DNA from: Rhodobacteraceae bacterium F11138
GTDB taxonomy: Bacteria; Pseudomonadota; Alphaproteobacteria; Rhodobacterales; Rhodobacteraceae
Assembly: GCA_016521575.1 (NCBI GenBank)
Contig: JAEKDP010000008.1
Span: forward strand, 21,369-85,368
DNA length: 64,000 nt
Direction: 5' to 3'
Program-made: the position numbers and the translations under genes
The notes under the pieces: generated by a model
What the model was told of the DNA's origin: nothing
Seen by the model: the letters and a program-made list of their open reading frames with translations, nothing else
Databases searched by the model: none
Part shown: in pieces, positions 35,756 through 43,515 of the stretch
Position numbering within the stretch: position 1 is the stretch's first letter
Layout: every line of letters begins with the position of its first letter

Positions 35756-36329
35756 ACTCCCTCAGCGCGGCCGTGGCCTCCAGCTGCATGGCTTCCCGAC
35801 GGCGGCGCAGAAGCAGATCGATCTCGTCAGCAGAATCCAGGATGAACCGCGCCAACCCGCGCATCTGCGCGAGGCGCAACTCAGTGAATTCGGCACTCGT
35901 GCCCCCCACGGCCCCCTGCCCCATCCGGTTGGCCCGCGTCATCTGTTTGGCGATCTGCCCGACCCCATTCCCGACCTCGTGCAGCGAGGCGCGGTAGCGC
36001 GCCATCTCTGCTGCCATCTGCGCGTCCGGGACAAACACGCCGCCTGCCGCCTGAATGAGCCGCCGCAGCCCTTCGGCCCGGCTCTCGATCCCCGCCTTCG
36101 CCAGCACCTCGTCGAGCGCCGCAAGCTCCGCGGCCGTGACCTTCACACTGACTGCTGAGACCGGGATCGCGGCATCCGTCTGGCGCTCGGCATCGGCTTT
36201 GAGCGTGTACTGGATCGCCCGCGCCGACACGCCAAAGCGTTCCGCCAGCACTGAAGTGGAAACGCCTTCCGCAGCTTCGCGAACGATCTCCATGCGGTCC
36301 GCATCTGTGAGGCGTTTTGAGCGAGACAT
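35736..36329 (-). CDS. MobC-like relaxosome accessory protein
   Basis: The 197-residue protein has an N-terminal helix-turn-helix (LTDADRMEIVREAAEGVSTS and VLAERFGVSARAIQYTLK). A ribbon-helix-helix-like segment follows (SVKVTAAELAALDEVLAKAG), then the helical HEVGNGVGQIAKQMTRANRM that is typical of MobC proteins before relaxase genes. It would bind oriT and help the relaxase open the DNA. It overlaps the relaxase gene by 20 bp and is the first gene of the mobC-relaxase-virD4 operon. The promoter and the candidate oriT lie directly upstream (36330-36450). Confidence 0.85.
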   Translation of the reverse strand: MSRSKRLTDADRMEIVREAAEGVSTSVLAERFGVSARAIQYTLKADAERQTDAAIPVSAVSVKVTAAELAALDEVLAKAGIESRAEGLRRLIQAAGGVFVPDAQMAAEMARYRASLHEVGNGVGQIAKQMTRANRMGQGAVGGTSAEFTELRLAQMRGLARFILDSADEIDLLLRRRREAMQLEATAALREFAHAAE

Positions 36330-36363
36330 GCGAAGAAAGACCCCCTATTTCCTGCCACCTTCC

Positions 36364-36447
36364 ACCAAGGCTGCCCCTACCTTACGATAATATACCTATC
36401 TGTCAATTATATACTTACGTAGCATTCAGTCTCAGGCAGCCTTGGTG
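36364..36447. other. oriT: Candidate oriT: 13-bp inverted repeat around an AT-rich core
   Basis: CACCAAGGCTGCC (36364-36376) and GGCAGCCTTGGTG (36435-36447) are perfect 13-bp inverted repeats separated by 58 bp. That spacer is the most A+T-rich stretch around here and contains CTTACG twice in direct orientation (near 36382 and 36415). It lies about 35 bp upstream of the mobC-relaxase operon, the standard place for oriT. The nick site cannot be assigned by eye. An alternative is a MobC/RHH autoregulatory operator; both may coincide. Confidence 0.55.
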
Positions 36448-36846
36448 TCCGCTTCCCCCGCGGCCCGCAGGGACGCGGCTCTGCCGCCCTCACCACCGGG
36501 CGACCCACCTGCCCTAGGGGTCCCGTCCGCCAGCCCCGCCCGAGGGTCTGGCCGAACACATGCGTGTTCGGACGGAACCGCGGGCGGGCGCAAACCCCAC
36601 CGACAGGGCGGACAGGCAGGGTCAAGGAGGGCCAGATTTGGCTTGCCAAATCTCTGCCGCAAAAACCGGGAGGCTCTGGCCGATAGGTTTTTGTGGATGG
36701 CCCCCTTGAGGCTGACTGGCCGGTCTGTCGCGGCCTGATCATTCCGGGCGGAGTGCGTCCGTTGAACGCGCAGGGACCGGCATCCCTGGAACAGGGATCG
36801 GGCCGCCCCAAGATCGTCCCGGAGCGGCCCATCCTCGTCAGAGGAT
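36448..36846. repeat. Gene-free, hairpin-dense stretch next to candidate oriT
   Basis: Roughly 400 bp of GC-rich DNA lack a convincing gene but hold five separate stem-loops. They are CCGAACAC/GTGTTCGG (36552-36571), AGATTTGGC/GCCAAATCT (36634-36653), CCGCAAAAACC/GGTTTTTGTGG with one G-T pair (36657-36696), ATCCCTG/CAGGGAT with a 3-nt loop (36782-36798) and GGGCCGC/GCGGCCC (36800-36830). Long open frames here are shadows of the GC bias. In a conjugative plasmid, such structure beside oriT could serve on the incoming single strand as a priming site or single-strand promoter; that is inference. Confidence 0.5.
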
Positions 36847-37053
36847 TTAATCCTGGGGATCCTTCGCGCTCGGCGGGAACATCACCAGCTCCGAGACCGC
36901 GACCGGGAAGTCGAGCTTGAGGCTGAAGAACTCCGAGCCGTCCCCGTTGCGGGTGTTGCGGAACATCGCACCCACTCGCTGAAAACGGGTGCGCTCCTGG
37001 CCATCGGTGTCGGTGAACTTGACGGGGACGGTGGCGACGTAGTGGTTGGTCAT
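36847..37053 (-). CDS. Small conserved-looking hypothetical protein
   Basis: The 68-residue protein starts at ATG 37053 after a good GGAG (GAGTAACCC spacer). The sequence MTNHYVATVPVKFTDTDGQE continues with RTRFQRVGAMFRN and FFSLKLDFPVAVSELVMFPP, an alternating beta-rich pattern reminiscent of DUF736-type small proteins. It is the leading-region gene nearest the candidate oriT and reads toward it. No function is known to me. Confidence 0.7.
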   Translation of the reverse strand: MTNHYVATVPVKFTDTDGQERTRFQRVGAMFRNTRNGDGSEFFSLKLDFPVAVSELVMFPPSAKDPQD

Positions 37054-37592
37054 TTGGGTTACTCCTTGTTGCGATGGGGATCACCCAGCACGGGGGCAAG
37101 GGGCCCGGTCGCAAGCGCAAATGCGGAGGGTCCGCGGCTCCGCCGTGGAAGCCGTATTTGTGCTTGCCGAAGCGTGAGCTGAGGGCACGAACGGGCCGAC
37201 CCCGTGCGATCCACATCTATGAGCAGAAAGGAGTGATCCGGATGACCCTTGCCATCACGCAGCCGCCACCATCCGCGTCCGCGTCCCACCGAGCCTGGCC
37301 GGGGTGCTGACGGAGCCCGCCCGCGTGGATGCGATGTTCCGAAACACGCCCCGAGGAACGTGCAGGTGTTCAGCTTCATATGCGACGTCTCGACCCCTCG
37401 CGTCTTGCGATGCTGACGATGTGCGTGAGGTGCGCACCATCCCCAGCCCGCACCGATGCGGATGGGCCGCACTCTGACGGACCGGGTAGAGGGATGGCAG
37501 TGCCGGCCGCCGCAGACTGCCGATCACGCATGACCGATCGCACGCGCCATGAGACATGACGAAAGGGCCGCGCCAAGCGCGACCCCCTCTCT
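37054..37592. other. Gene-free stretch with a long wobble-paired stem-loop
   Basis: In these 539 bp I support no gene. The main feature is a stem-loop at 37111-37167. GCAAGCGCAAATGCGG pairs with CCGTATTTGTGCTTGC over 16 positions with two G-T pairs (possible only on the + strand), and TCCGCGG/CCGTGGA inside the loop pairs with one more G-T. It lies about 60 nt upstream of the start of the 36847-37053 gene. A rightward ATG at 37242 with AAGGAG upstream opens a frame of only 22 codons. Confidence 0.5.
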
Positions 37593-38522
37593 TCAATCCT
37601 GCGACGCCTTCTTCGCCGGGTCAGCAACCCGCATGACCGTCAAGCCTTTCGCTTCCGCCTTCTGCCCGAGGTTCAGCGCGACCCCGTTGCCGCCGAAGAG
37701 AACAACCCCCGTCGCCGCGAACTTGTCGTCCAGCATTTCGTCGTTGCACTTGAACGGTGCCGCCCGCCCATGCGCGGACCAGCGAGGATCGAAGCGCGCC
37801 TGCGCGACCCCGCGTGCCCGGGCCCACCGAGCCGCAATCATCTCTGCCCCGTGCTTGCCACCCTTGTGGCAGAGGAAGATCTCCTGGTTGCGGTTCTGCT
37901 TGATCCGTTCGCGAACCTTGTCGAGCGTGTTGAAGATCACATCGACATCTGCCCAGTCGGTGGCTCCTGAGACGATCAGGGGAACCCCCTCGACTTTCGA
38001 CTTCTCGGCGGTTTCACGGTCGTGCTGCTCCAGGAGCTGCCGCGCCTCGAAGACCGCCCCGGTCTCCTGCGCCCGGACGCTTGCGCGCGACCCGGCTGCC
38101 GGGATGAAGGCGTGGCCCGTTTCGACCTCGTAGCATTCCGCCGCTGCCTCGCTCATTACCTCGATGGCGCTGACAATCTCGCGCAGCTGCACAAAGCGGG
38201 CCTGCGCCTCTTCGAGCGCGGTCTCGGCGATCTCCGATCCGTCGTGGGATTTTGCCAGCGCACCGATCTTGTCGGCGGTGCGGTCGACCTCCTTGCCAAG
38301 CGCCACCTTGCGGCGCTGCAGGATCGTCGCGAGCCCATGGGCCAGCGGTTCGATCTCTGCTTCAAGCCCGGTCCCGCGCAGCTGACCGAGCAAAGCCTCG
38401 AAGCTCTCGCGGATGATGCGGTCGGTCAGGATGTGATCTTCCGGGATCGGCAGCTGCGCGTCCTTCTCGGTCAGCCCGAAAAGTTCGATCGTCTCGTAGG
38501 TGTTTGCGGTGTCGTAAGCCAT
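37593..38522 (-). CDS. DUF2493 (SLOG-superfamily) protein
   Basis: The 309-residue protein has a helical N-terminal ~190 residues. The C-terminal domain is Rossmann-like: VPLIVSGATDWADVDVIFNT, EIFLCHKGGKHGAEMIAARW and GVAQARFDPRWSAHGRAAPF, ending GVVLFGGNGVALNLGQKAEA. This is the DUF2493/YspA-related SLOG pattern, a nucleotide- or ligand-binding fold. It is a common backbone gene of rhodobacterial plasmids with unknown role. The start ATG 38522 (MAYDTANTYE) was preferred over the upstream 38573 because a conserved-looking protein begins there. No neighbour overlaps. Confidence 0.8.
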   Translation of the reverse strand: MAYDTANTYETIELFGLTEKDAQLPIPEDHILTDRIIRESFEALLGQLRGTGLEAEIEPLAHGLATILQRRKVALGKEVDRTADKIGALAKSHDGSEIAETALEEAQARFVQLREIVSAIEVMSEAAAECYEVETGHAFIPAAGSRASVRAQETGAVFEARQLLEQHDRETAEKSKVEGVPLIVSGATDWADVDVIFNTLDKVRERIKQNRNQEIFLCHKGGKHGAEMIAARWARARGVAQARFDPRWSAHGRAAPFKCNDEMLDDKFAATGVVLFGGNGVALNLGQKAEAKGLTVMRVADPAKKASQD

Positions 38523-39240
38523 GTCTGGTCTCCAGTGTTCGGTTCCTAGGCCACCACGTGAGTGTGGGGGCATGGCCGAATGCCTGGTTTCCGAATCTGC
38601 CCGGGTCAGGGACGGCGCAGCCGCCGGCTTGCCGGGCGCAAAAGTTTTCCGCGCGCAACACCCGACACATGCGCGCGCTCACGCACGGGTTCACCCCAAG
38701 CCACCGGCCCCGCCCTCGCCGAAAAGTTTTGCGATCCTTGACGCGGGCTGATTTGGGGGCCATCCGGAGGATATGCTTCCGCACTCATGTGTGTGTGTTT
38801 TGACGGTAGGTTTGACCGACCCGAGCAGGCAAACGGCCCGACCGGACGCGGGAGACGGATGGAGTGGCGGGATCGTTTTGCTCTCAAGCAAAACAGACCA
38901 GAGCGCAATCCGGCGGAGCGGCCGGGGAGGGACGTGCTCGCGAGGCGGGCAAACCGGAATGCCGGGCGCAACGCCGCGGTGAGGCCGCATGGCCGAATGC
39001 GCGACGGACCGAAGGGCCGTTCTCCCCTGCGACACGCGAAGCCGAGCTGGGGAGGCCGCAAGGCTTATGCCAAGGTTGACGTGCAGGCGACCACGCCGCC
39101 AGCTATACAAAGTATCTACTCCAGCATTCGACGTGATGGGCGGAACGCGGGCTTTCGCTCCAAGTGCCAGATGACTTGGTAGTTTCCTCTTAAGCAGACC
39201 TCGCTTCACCGCGCTAACGAGATAAAAGTCCCAAATGCGG
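38523..39240. other. Gene-free stretch with hairpins and direct repeats
   Basis: These 718 bp lie between the DUF2493 gene start and the end of the Rad50-like ATPase gene and hold no gene I can support. They contain the 14-mer GCATGGCCGAATGC twice in direct orientation (38570-38583 and 38987-39000). Two GAAAAGTTTT-like palindromes flanked by GC occur near 38640-38660 and 38715-38732. A perfect stem-loop GTTTTGCT-CTCA-AGCAAAAC lies at 38875-38894. GC-rich backbone sequence gives way to A+T-rich sequence around 39100-39240, which marks the border of the ATPase insert. Confidence 0.5.
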
Positions 39241-41694
39241 CTACTTAGGCTTTTTCTTAAGGTTTAGGTTCACAGAATTGCATGAACACCGAAGTCCTTC
39301 GGGAGAAGTGCCTTTGGGAGTAATGTACAGCCATGATCCACAGTCATCGCATTGTGCGCATGCCAGCAAATCCTTAAACGCTTTAACAATAGGCATAAAG
39401 TCGTTGGGACTAAAATTGGCCCACTCGTTGAAATGTACGGCCTTATTGACGGTCCAGTCTTCTTCGCCCTTGTGAGTATTGGCTTCCTTGAGACGTTGCC
39501 TGCGAGCCTGCGCTTTGGACTTTTGGTCCTCGTTGCCCCAGGATTGCGCCGAGTCGACGGCTTTTCCTAGGAGATCTGACAATCTAGAAAAGGCGCTCGG
39601 TAATAGCCCCCCTAGATCGTAGCTGTTATCCGCCCTGAAGACCGTTTGCGCCCCCAGTTGATCCGCAAGTAGTCGCGCTACAAACTCCATGTGACGCCGC
39701 AAAATCGGAGCCGCAACTTCGACCTTACCCTTAGTCAAAGCTGCATCAATTTCCGCCCAAATCTCTGGATTTGATTCCACCAACGGACCAGTGTCCACAG
39801 ACCAACTATCAAAAGCCATAGATGTTTTTCGGGTCACTAGATTTGCCGAACGCATCTGCTCTGCCCAAACTTTGTCATGGGTGGCAATTACGAACTGCGT
39901 GTTTGGGAATTCTGCCATCAAAAGTTTACAAAATTGGTAGCGATGGTCTGCATCGACAGACATCACAACATCATCGAGCAGCGCAACGGTAAAACGGTCA
40001 CCCAATAGCCGCTTCATCAATGCTAGGTATAGGCATACACCCATGCCATCTTGATGACCTTCGCTATGAAAAGCACCTGGTGGGAAAAGTCCCCGCTCGT
40101 AGAAATTCACATCAAAATCGAGACGCCCTTCAGTTGCTTTAAAGCGCGCGACAAATTTTTGCTCATCGCCGTCATTTAAAAGCCGATAAAACTTGCTGAA
40201 ATCATCTTCGACGGCCTCGTAAAGCTCGTCAAGTTCCGACTCCATCGCTGCGCACCAAGCGTCATATGCGACTTTGCTGGCGTCTCGTGCCTTTTGGGAA
40301 GCTGTCTCGGTAAGACGTGCTGCTTTGTAGTCCTTGAACCGCTGTTCAGCATTGATCAGATAGCTCTGTGCGGCCAACGAAGCTGATTGATCAGGCTTCG
40401 CGCGAATAGCGCTCACAAAGTCCGCCAGTTTGGCCCGAAAGCCTTCCGGTATGGCTGGCCATCCATTGGCCAAGCGATCCTTCAACTCCAAGATTGTTGC
40501 GAAAGACTTTAGTTGTTCCTGAAAAAACGCCAAGTCTTTGCCCCATGCGACGACGCTGGACAGCATTTCAACTGCGCTCTCAATCTTGGCAATACGGTGA
40601 GTTTCGAGCAGCAGCGCCTTCAAGTTCCCCACTTCATTCGAAAGCGACGATGCATGTTCAACGAGCTTTTGCTTGAGCTCTCCTGCCGCTTGCGATTTCC
40701 GCTGCTTGGCGTGTAAATGCGAAAGAAGATGTGCTTCATCCGGCCATTCATGATCGCACATCGGACATGACGGGCCGTCCACCAGCTTTAATCCACTTTC
40801 CACCAAATCGCGTTGTTGCAACGAAACAAGGAGCTGTGCGTCGTTTTCAAGTTGCTCTATCTGATCGACAAGAGCTTCTGCATCCGGCGACGGAGATTGT
40901 CCAAGCTCGACGAGCTTTTTGTTAAGCTTGTCCAGTTCGATCAGTGCTGCGGATTTATTGAGCGATTGTTCACCAGCAGGCTCTGCCAAGCCTTTGTCGA
41001 TGATTGTATCAGCTGTTATGGTGTCGTGGATTTCTAGTCCTAGCAGCTGGCGCTTTGCATTGACGGCTTTGAGCATTTCAGCTGCAGACAACGACGTGAT
41101 GCCTAGGTGCTGCAACAGTGTATTTCTTTTGTCCCGCGTATCCTTTTCCGCCGCAATCGCTGCCCGGTTGAGCTTGCCGTATGCTGTGTTCAGTACCGAA
41201 CGGGTCTGACCCAACTCATCGATCTTTAGAATCTCTTGAATCTGTGCAGATCGCTTCGTTGGTTCGACCAAGATGAATTTCAGAATTTCTCTTCTCGCCA
41301 AAGTGATTTCGGGATGCTGAGAAACTTCGTCCAGAATCTCCACGATGTCCGGATCGTTCGGTTCGATACTTGGCTTCTTGGGGGCAGAGACTTTGCGAGT
41401 GAGCTTGGCTTTTTTGCCAAGCGTCGGGAAGGATACCTCCAGCTCTACAAATGCAGCATCTGGGAATTTGATGTGGTCTACATGTGGACCATGATCTGCT
41501 AGTGAGAGCCCTTTGGTTCCGGTTCCGGTCAATCTGCCAATTTGACCAGTTAGTGCAAATTCGATGGCGTCAATGACCCCACTTTTTCCCGAGCCGTTCG
41601 GACCGGATATCGCGAAGGTCTTCTCAGCCAAGTTGATGTCCAACTTACGAATTCCACGAAATTCCTCGATGTGCGCTGAAATGATCTTGATCAC
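39241..41694 (-). CDS. Rad50/SMC-like ATPase with C-terminal zinc ribbon
   Basis: The 817-residue protein has Walker A GPNGSGKS (residues 31-38) in the RecF/Rad50-like start FRGIRKLDINLAE. Long coiled coils are broken near residue 314 by CPMCDHEW, a Rad50-type zinc-hook CxxC. Walker B LLDDVVMSVD lies near residue 575, followed by an ATHDKVW H-loop. About 200 further residues end in CAQCDDCGSW and RCSCNSVN, a probable zinc ribbon. The start is GTG 41694, overlapping the 58-residue ORF by 4 bp. Such ATPases occur in DNA repair (SbcC) and many phage-defence systems; no nuclease gene adjoins it. The A+T-rich composition and lone position between backbone genes suggest acquisition. Confidence 0.8.
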   Translation of the reverse strand: MIKIISAHIEEFRGIRKLDINLAEKTFAISGPNGSGKSGVIDAIEFALTGQIGRLTGTGTKGLSLADHGPHVDHIKFPDAAFVELEVSFPTLGKKAKLTRKVSAPKKPSIEPNDPDIVEILDEVSQHPEITLARREILKFILVEPTKRSAQIQEILKIDELGQTRSVLNTAYGKLNRAAIAAEKDTRDKRNTLLQHLGITSLSAAEMLKAVNAKRQLLGLEIHDTITADTIIDKGLAEPAGEQSLNKSAALIELDKLNKKLVELGQSPSPDAEALVDQIEQLENDAQLLVSLQQRDLVESGLKLVDGPSCPMCDHEWPDEAHLLSHLHAKQRKSQAAGELKQKLVEHASSLSNEVGNLKALLLETHRIAKIESAVEMLSSVVAWGKDLAFFQEQLKSFATILELKDRLANGWPAIPEGFRAKLADFVSAIRAKPDQSASLAAQSYLINAEQRFKDYKAARLTETASQKARDASKVAYDAWCAAMESELDELYEAVEDDFSKFYRLLNDGDEQKFVARFKATEGRLDFDVNFYERGLFPPGAFHSEGHQDGMGVCLYLALMKRLLGDRFTVALLDDVVMSVDADHRYQFCKLLMAEFPNTQFVIATHDKVWAEQMRSANLVTRKTSMAFDSWSVDTGPLVESNPEIWAEIDAALTKGKVEVAAPILRRHMEFVARLLADQLGAQTVFRADNSYDLGGLLPSAFSRLSDLLGKAVDSAQSWGNEDQKSKAQARRQRLKEANTHKGEEDWTVNKAVHFNEWANFSPNDFMPIVKAFKDLLACAQCDDCGSWLYITPKGTSPEGLRCSCNSVNLNLKKKPK

Positions 41695-41867
41695 AGAACT
41701 TCCCCTCCGTCTGGAAGAGTGAAAATCTCGGCTAGATCGTCGGCCTTAATTTTTCGACCTTCTTTCAAGAGCGCTTCAAGCTTTTGTGTTTTGGATGCAT
41801 CAAAATTTTCATCATTCGAAAGTGTCTCGAGGAATTTGTTTGCGACTGAATCCTGAAGCGACGCCAT
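41691..41867 (-). CDS. Small acidic protein coupled to the Rad50-like ATPase
   Basis: The 58-residue frame starts at ATG 41867 (MASLQDSVANKFLETLSNDE) and ends at 41691, overlapping the ATPase GTG start by 4 bp (GTGA). The product is charged and helical with two predicted amphipathic helices. The tight overlap indicates co-translation, and the shared A+T-rich composition marks it as part of the same insert. It could be a regulatory or antitoxin-like partner of the ATPase. I do not recognise the family. Confidence 0.65.
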   Translation of the reverse strand: MASLQDSVANKFLETLSNDENFDASKTQKLEALLKEGRKIKADDLAEIFTLPDGGEVL

Positions 41868-42092
41868 TTTGCACCATATCTAAATAACTGGTTCCACTTT
41901 AGGCTGAGCACCGCCCTGCGGAAAGAGGTCTCTTGCAGGAAGGTGAGGGATTACTGCCGAAGGTTCAACCAGCGCCGATTTTTGGGGGTTAGGAGCTGGG
42001 ACATATGCAATGGCCGCTTTGAGGAAACTGCACTGCAGCATCTCGGCGTTTACGAATGACAGCACCGGGTCGACCACGTCGGGCGTACGGCT

Positions 42093-42692
42093 TCAGTCCA
42101 GATCGACACCGCCGAGGCGCGGCACATGGACATGCGTCCGGACAAGGGCTGCAGCGGCCGCGCCCGCGATGGCGCTGAAGAGATGCGCCTCCCACGAGAC
42201 GCCGGGTTGGCCCGGAAGAACGCCCCAGAGAATTGAGCCATAGAGGACACCGACCACCAGTGCCGCGCCCAGCGTGATCAATGAGCGATCCACGAAGCCG
42301 CGCGCGACGAGGAAGCCAAACCAGCCGAAGACCAACCCTGACGCACCGATATGGATGGCGGAGCTTCCGAACAGCCAGACGAGTCCGCCGCCGAGGCCGA
42401 TCACCACTGCGTTCACCGGCAGCAAGGCCCTCGTGGTCGTGGCCACCAGCAGCCCACCCATCACCAGGAGCGGCGGCGTATTGGCCATCAGGTGCGCGAA
42501 ACTTCCATGCAGGAGGGGCATGGCGATGACGCCATCCAATCCGCTGACGTGCCGGGGGATCAGGCCGAAGGCCGGGTGCAAGCCGTAACCGATGATCCAA
42601 TTGACGAGGTGAATCGCCCAGAGCAGTGCGACAAAGACGACAAGCGCTGCGGCGCGCCGGAAGAAGGCGCGCATGTGATCCCGGTTCATCAT
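42093..42692 (-). CDS. Rhomboid-family intramembrane serine protease
   Basis: The 199-residue protein has about six hydrophobic segments. Rhomboid motifs are [19 protein letters not shown] (the H-x2-N type segment of helix 2), the nucleophile GASGLVFGW (GxSG) and a later His in [15 protein letters not shown], giving the Ser-His dyad in the membrane. It would cleave membrane helices of unknown substrates. I chose the ATG at 42692 ([11 protein letters not shown]); the open frame goes on to 42860 but would then run into the upstream gene. It lies within the leading region, which is unusual for this family. Confidence 0.82.
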   Translation of the reverse strand: MMNRDHMRAFFRRAAALVVFVALLWAIHLVNWIIGYGLHPAFGLIPRHVSGLDGVIAMPLLHGSFAHLMANTPPLLVMGGLLVATTTRALLPVNAVVIGLGGGLVWLFGSSAIHIGASGLVFGWFGFLVARGFVDRSLITLGAALVVGVLYGSILWGVLPGQPGVSWEAHLFSAIAGAAAAALVRTHVHVPRLGGVDLD

Positions 42693-42822
42693 GTTGGCGA
42701 CAGTAGACGTCACCACAGCGCCTTCAACGGCTTCCGCACGCTGCACAGGGTGCCACCTCCGGGAAAGGGGGTTTGAGGCGGCCAACTTGGTCAAGGCCCA
42801 AGGCAAGAGAACGGCCTCGATC

Positions 42823-43359
42823 TTACACGGTGTTCCCCGGACGAAAGGGCTGCGGTTCACGCTCGGGGCGCTTCAGGGCTTCGGCGAATTTGCGGGCATT
42901 GTCGTCGATCGTGCTGTGCCAAAGCTTCGAGACGAAGGCCCGGGCGTCTTGCACCGTCATGTCCTTCAGCGAAGAGGACAGCGCCATGAAAAGCTCATCT
43001 TCGCTGATCGCAGCGGCACTGTGCATGGCGTCCGCGTAAAATGAAGGGTCGTTCAGGACCTGTTGGCTTAGCGGCATCAGCGCGAGGTTCTCTTCCGGGA
43101 TCGCCATGAAGATCGTGTCCTGCAGGTCGGTCAGATACCCACGCCGCGAGGTGGACACCGACTTTCCTGCTGCCTTGGCGTCCAGATATGCCTGCCGGTT
43201 CTTGTCGAGCTTCGCCGTCGCATGGGACATGATGACGGCGCGCTGTCGGGCGGGTAGCGCAAATCCGGTGCAGCGCTCGATATGGGCTAGGAGATCTGCA
43301 ACCTCTGCCTCAACATCAAAGCTCTCAAACCATGGAACCGTCTCTGATCTAGCCGCCAC
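42823..43359 (-). CDS. Hypothetical plasmid protein
   Basis: The 178-residue protein is soluble and mostly helical and starts at GTG 43359. Its segments include ESFDVEAEVADLLAHIERCT, LPARQRAVIMSHATAKLDKN and FVSKLWHSTIDDNARKFAEA. No catalytic motif or membrane segment is visible. It precedes the rhomboid gene by 130 bp (to ATG 42692) on the same strand and may share its transcript. The region between its start and the DUF736 gene carries a strong stem-loop (43453-43484). Family not recognised. Confidence 0.7.
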   Translation of the reverse strand: MAARSETVPWFESFDVEAEVADLLAHIERCTGFALPARQRAVIMSHATAKLDKNRQAYLDAKAAGKSVSTSRRGYLTDLQDTIFMAIPEENLALMPLSQQVLNDPSFYADAMHSAAAISEDELFMALSSSLKDMTVQDARAFVSKLWHSTIDDNARKFAEALKRPEREPQPFRPGNTV

Positions 43360-43452
43360 GCGCCCGCCCTCTATATTACGTCAATATATTATTGTATCGC
43401 ATTTGCACCTGATCGCAAGCGGGTGGCGTCCTTCACGCCAACGGACATGGGA

Positions 43453-43484
43453 AAAGGGGAACCGTGGTCCCACGGCTCCCCTTT
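43453..43484 (-). terminator. Strong stem-loop, likely terminator of the DUF736 gene
   Basis: AAAGGGGA-A-CCGTGG and CCACGG-C-TCCCCTTT form a 15-bp stem with a 2-nt spacer at the centre. The single unpaired position on the + strand (A/C) becomes a G-U pair in leftward RNA. A TTTTCCC follows the stem on the - strand. It lies 31 bp past the DUF736 stop, so it fits an intrinsic terminator for that gene. It is also about 95 nt upstream of the 42823-43359 gene. Confidence 0.65.
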
Positions 43485-43515
43485 CGGTTCAGGTCGTCTC
43501 CCCCTCGCGCGCCGA

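Noticed and set aside
36407..37216. Long - strand open frame of 269 codons near the oriT candidate
   Set aside because: Composition is low-complexity Arg/Pro typical of a shadow in GC-rich DNA. It covers several stem-loops and the better 68-residue gene in another frame.
37242..37560. Rightward frame with AAGGAG upstream and a possible broken gene
   Set aside because: The ATG frame stops after 22 codons. Other frames look protein-like only in patches; a pseudogene is possible but not supportable.
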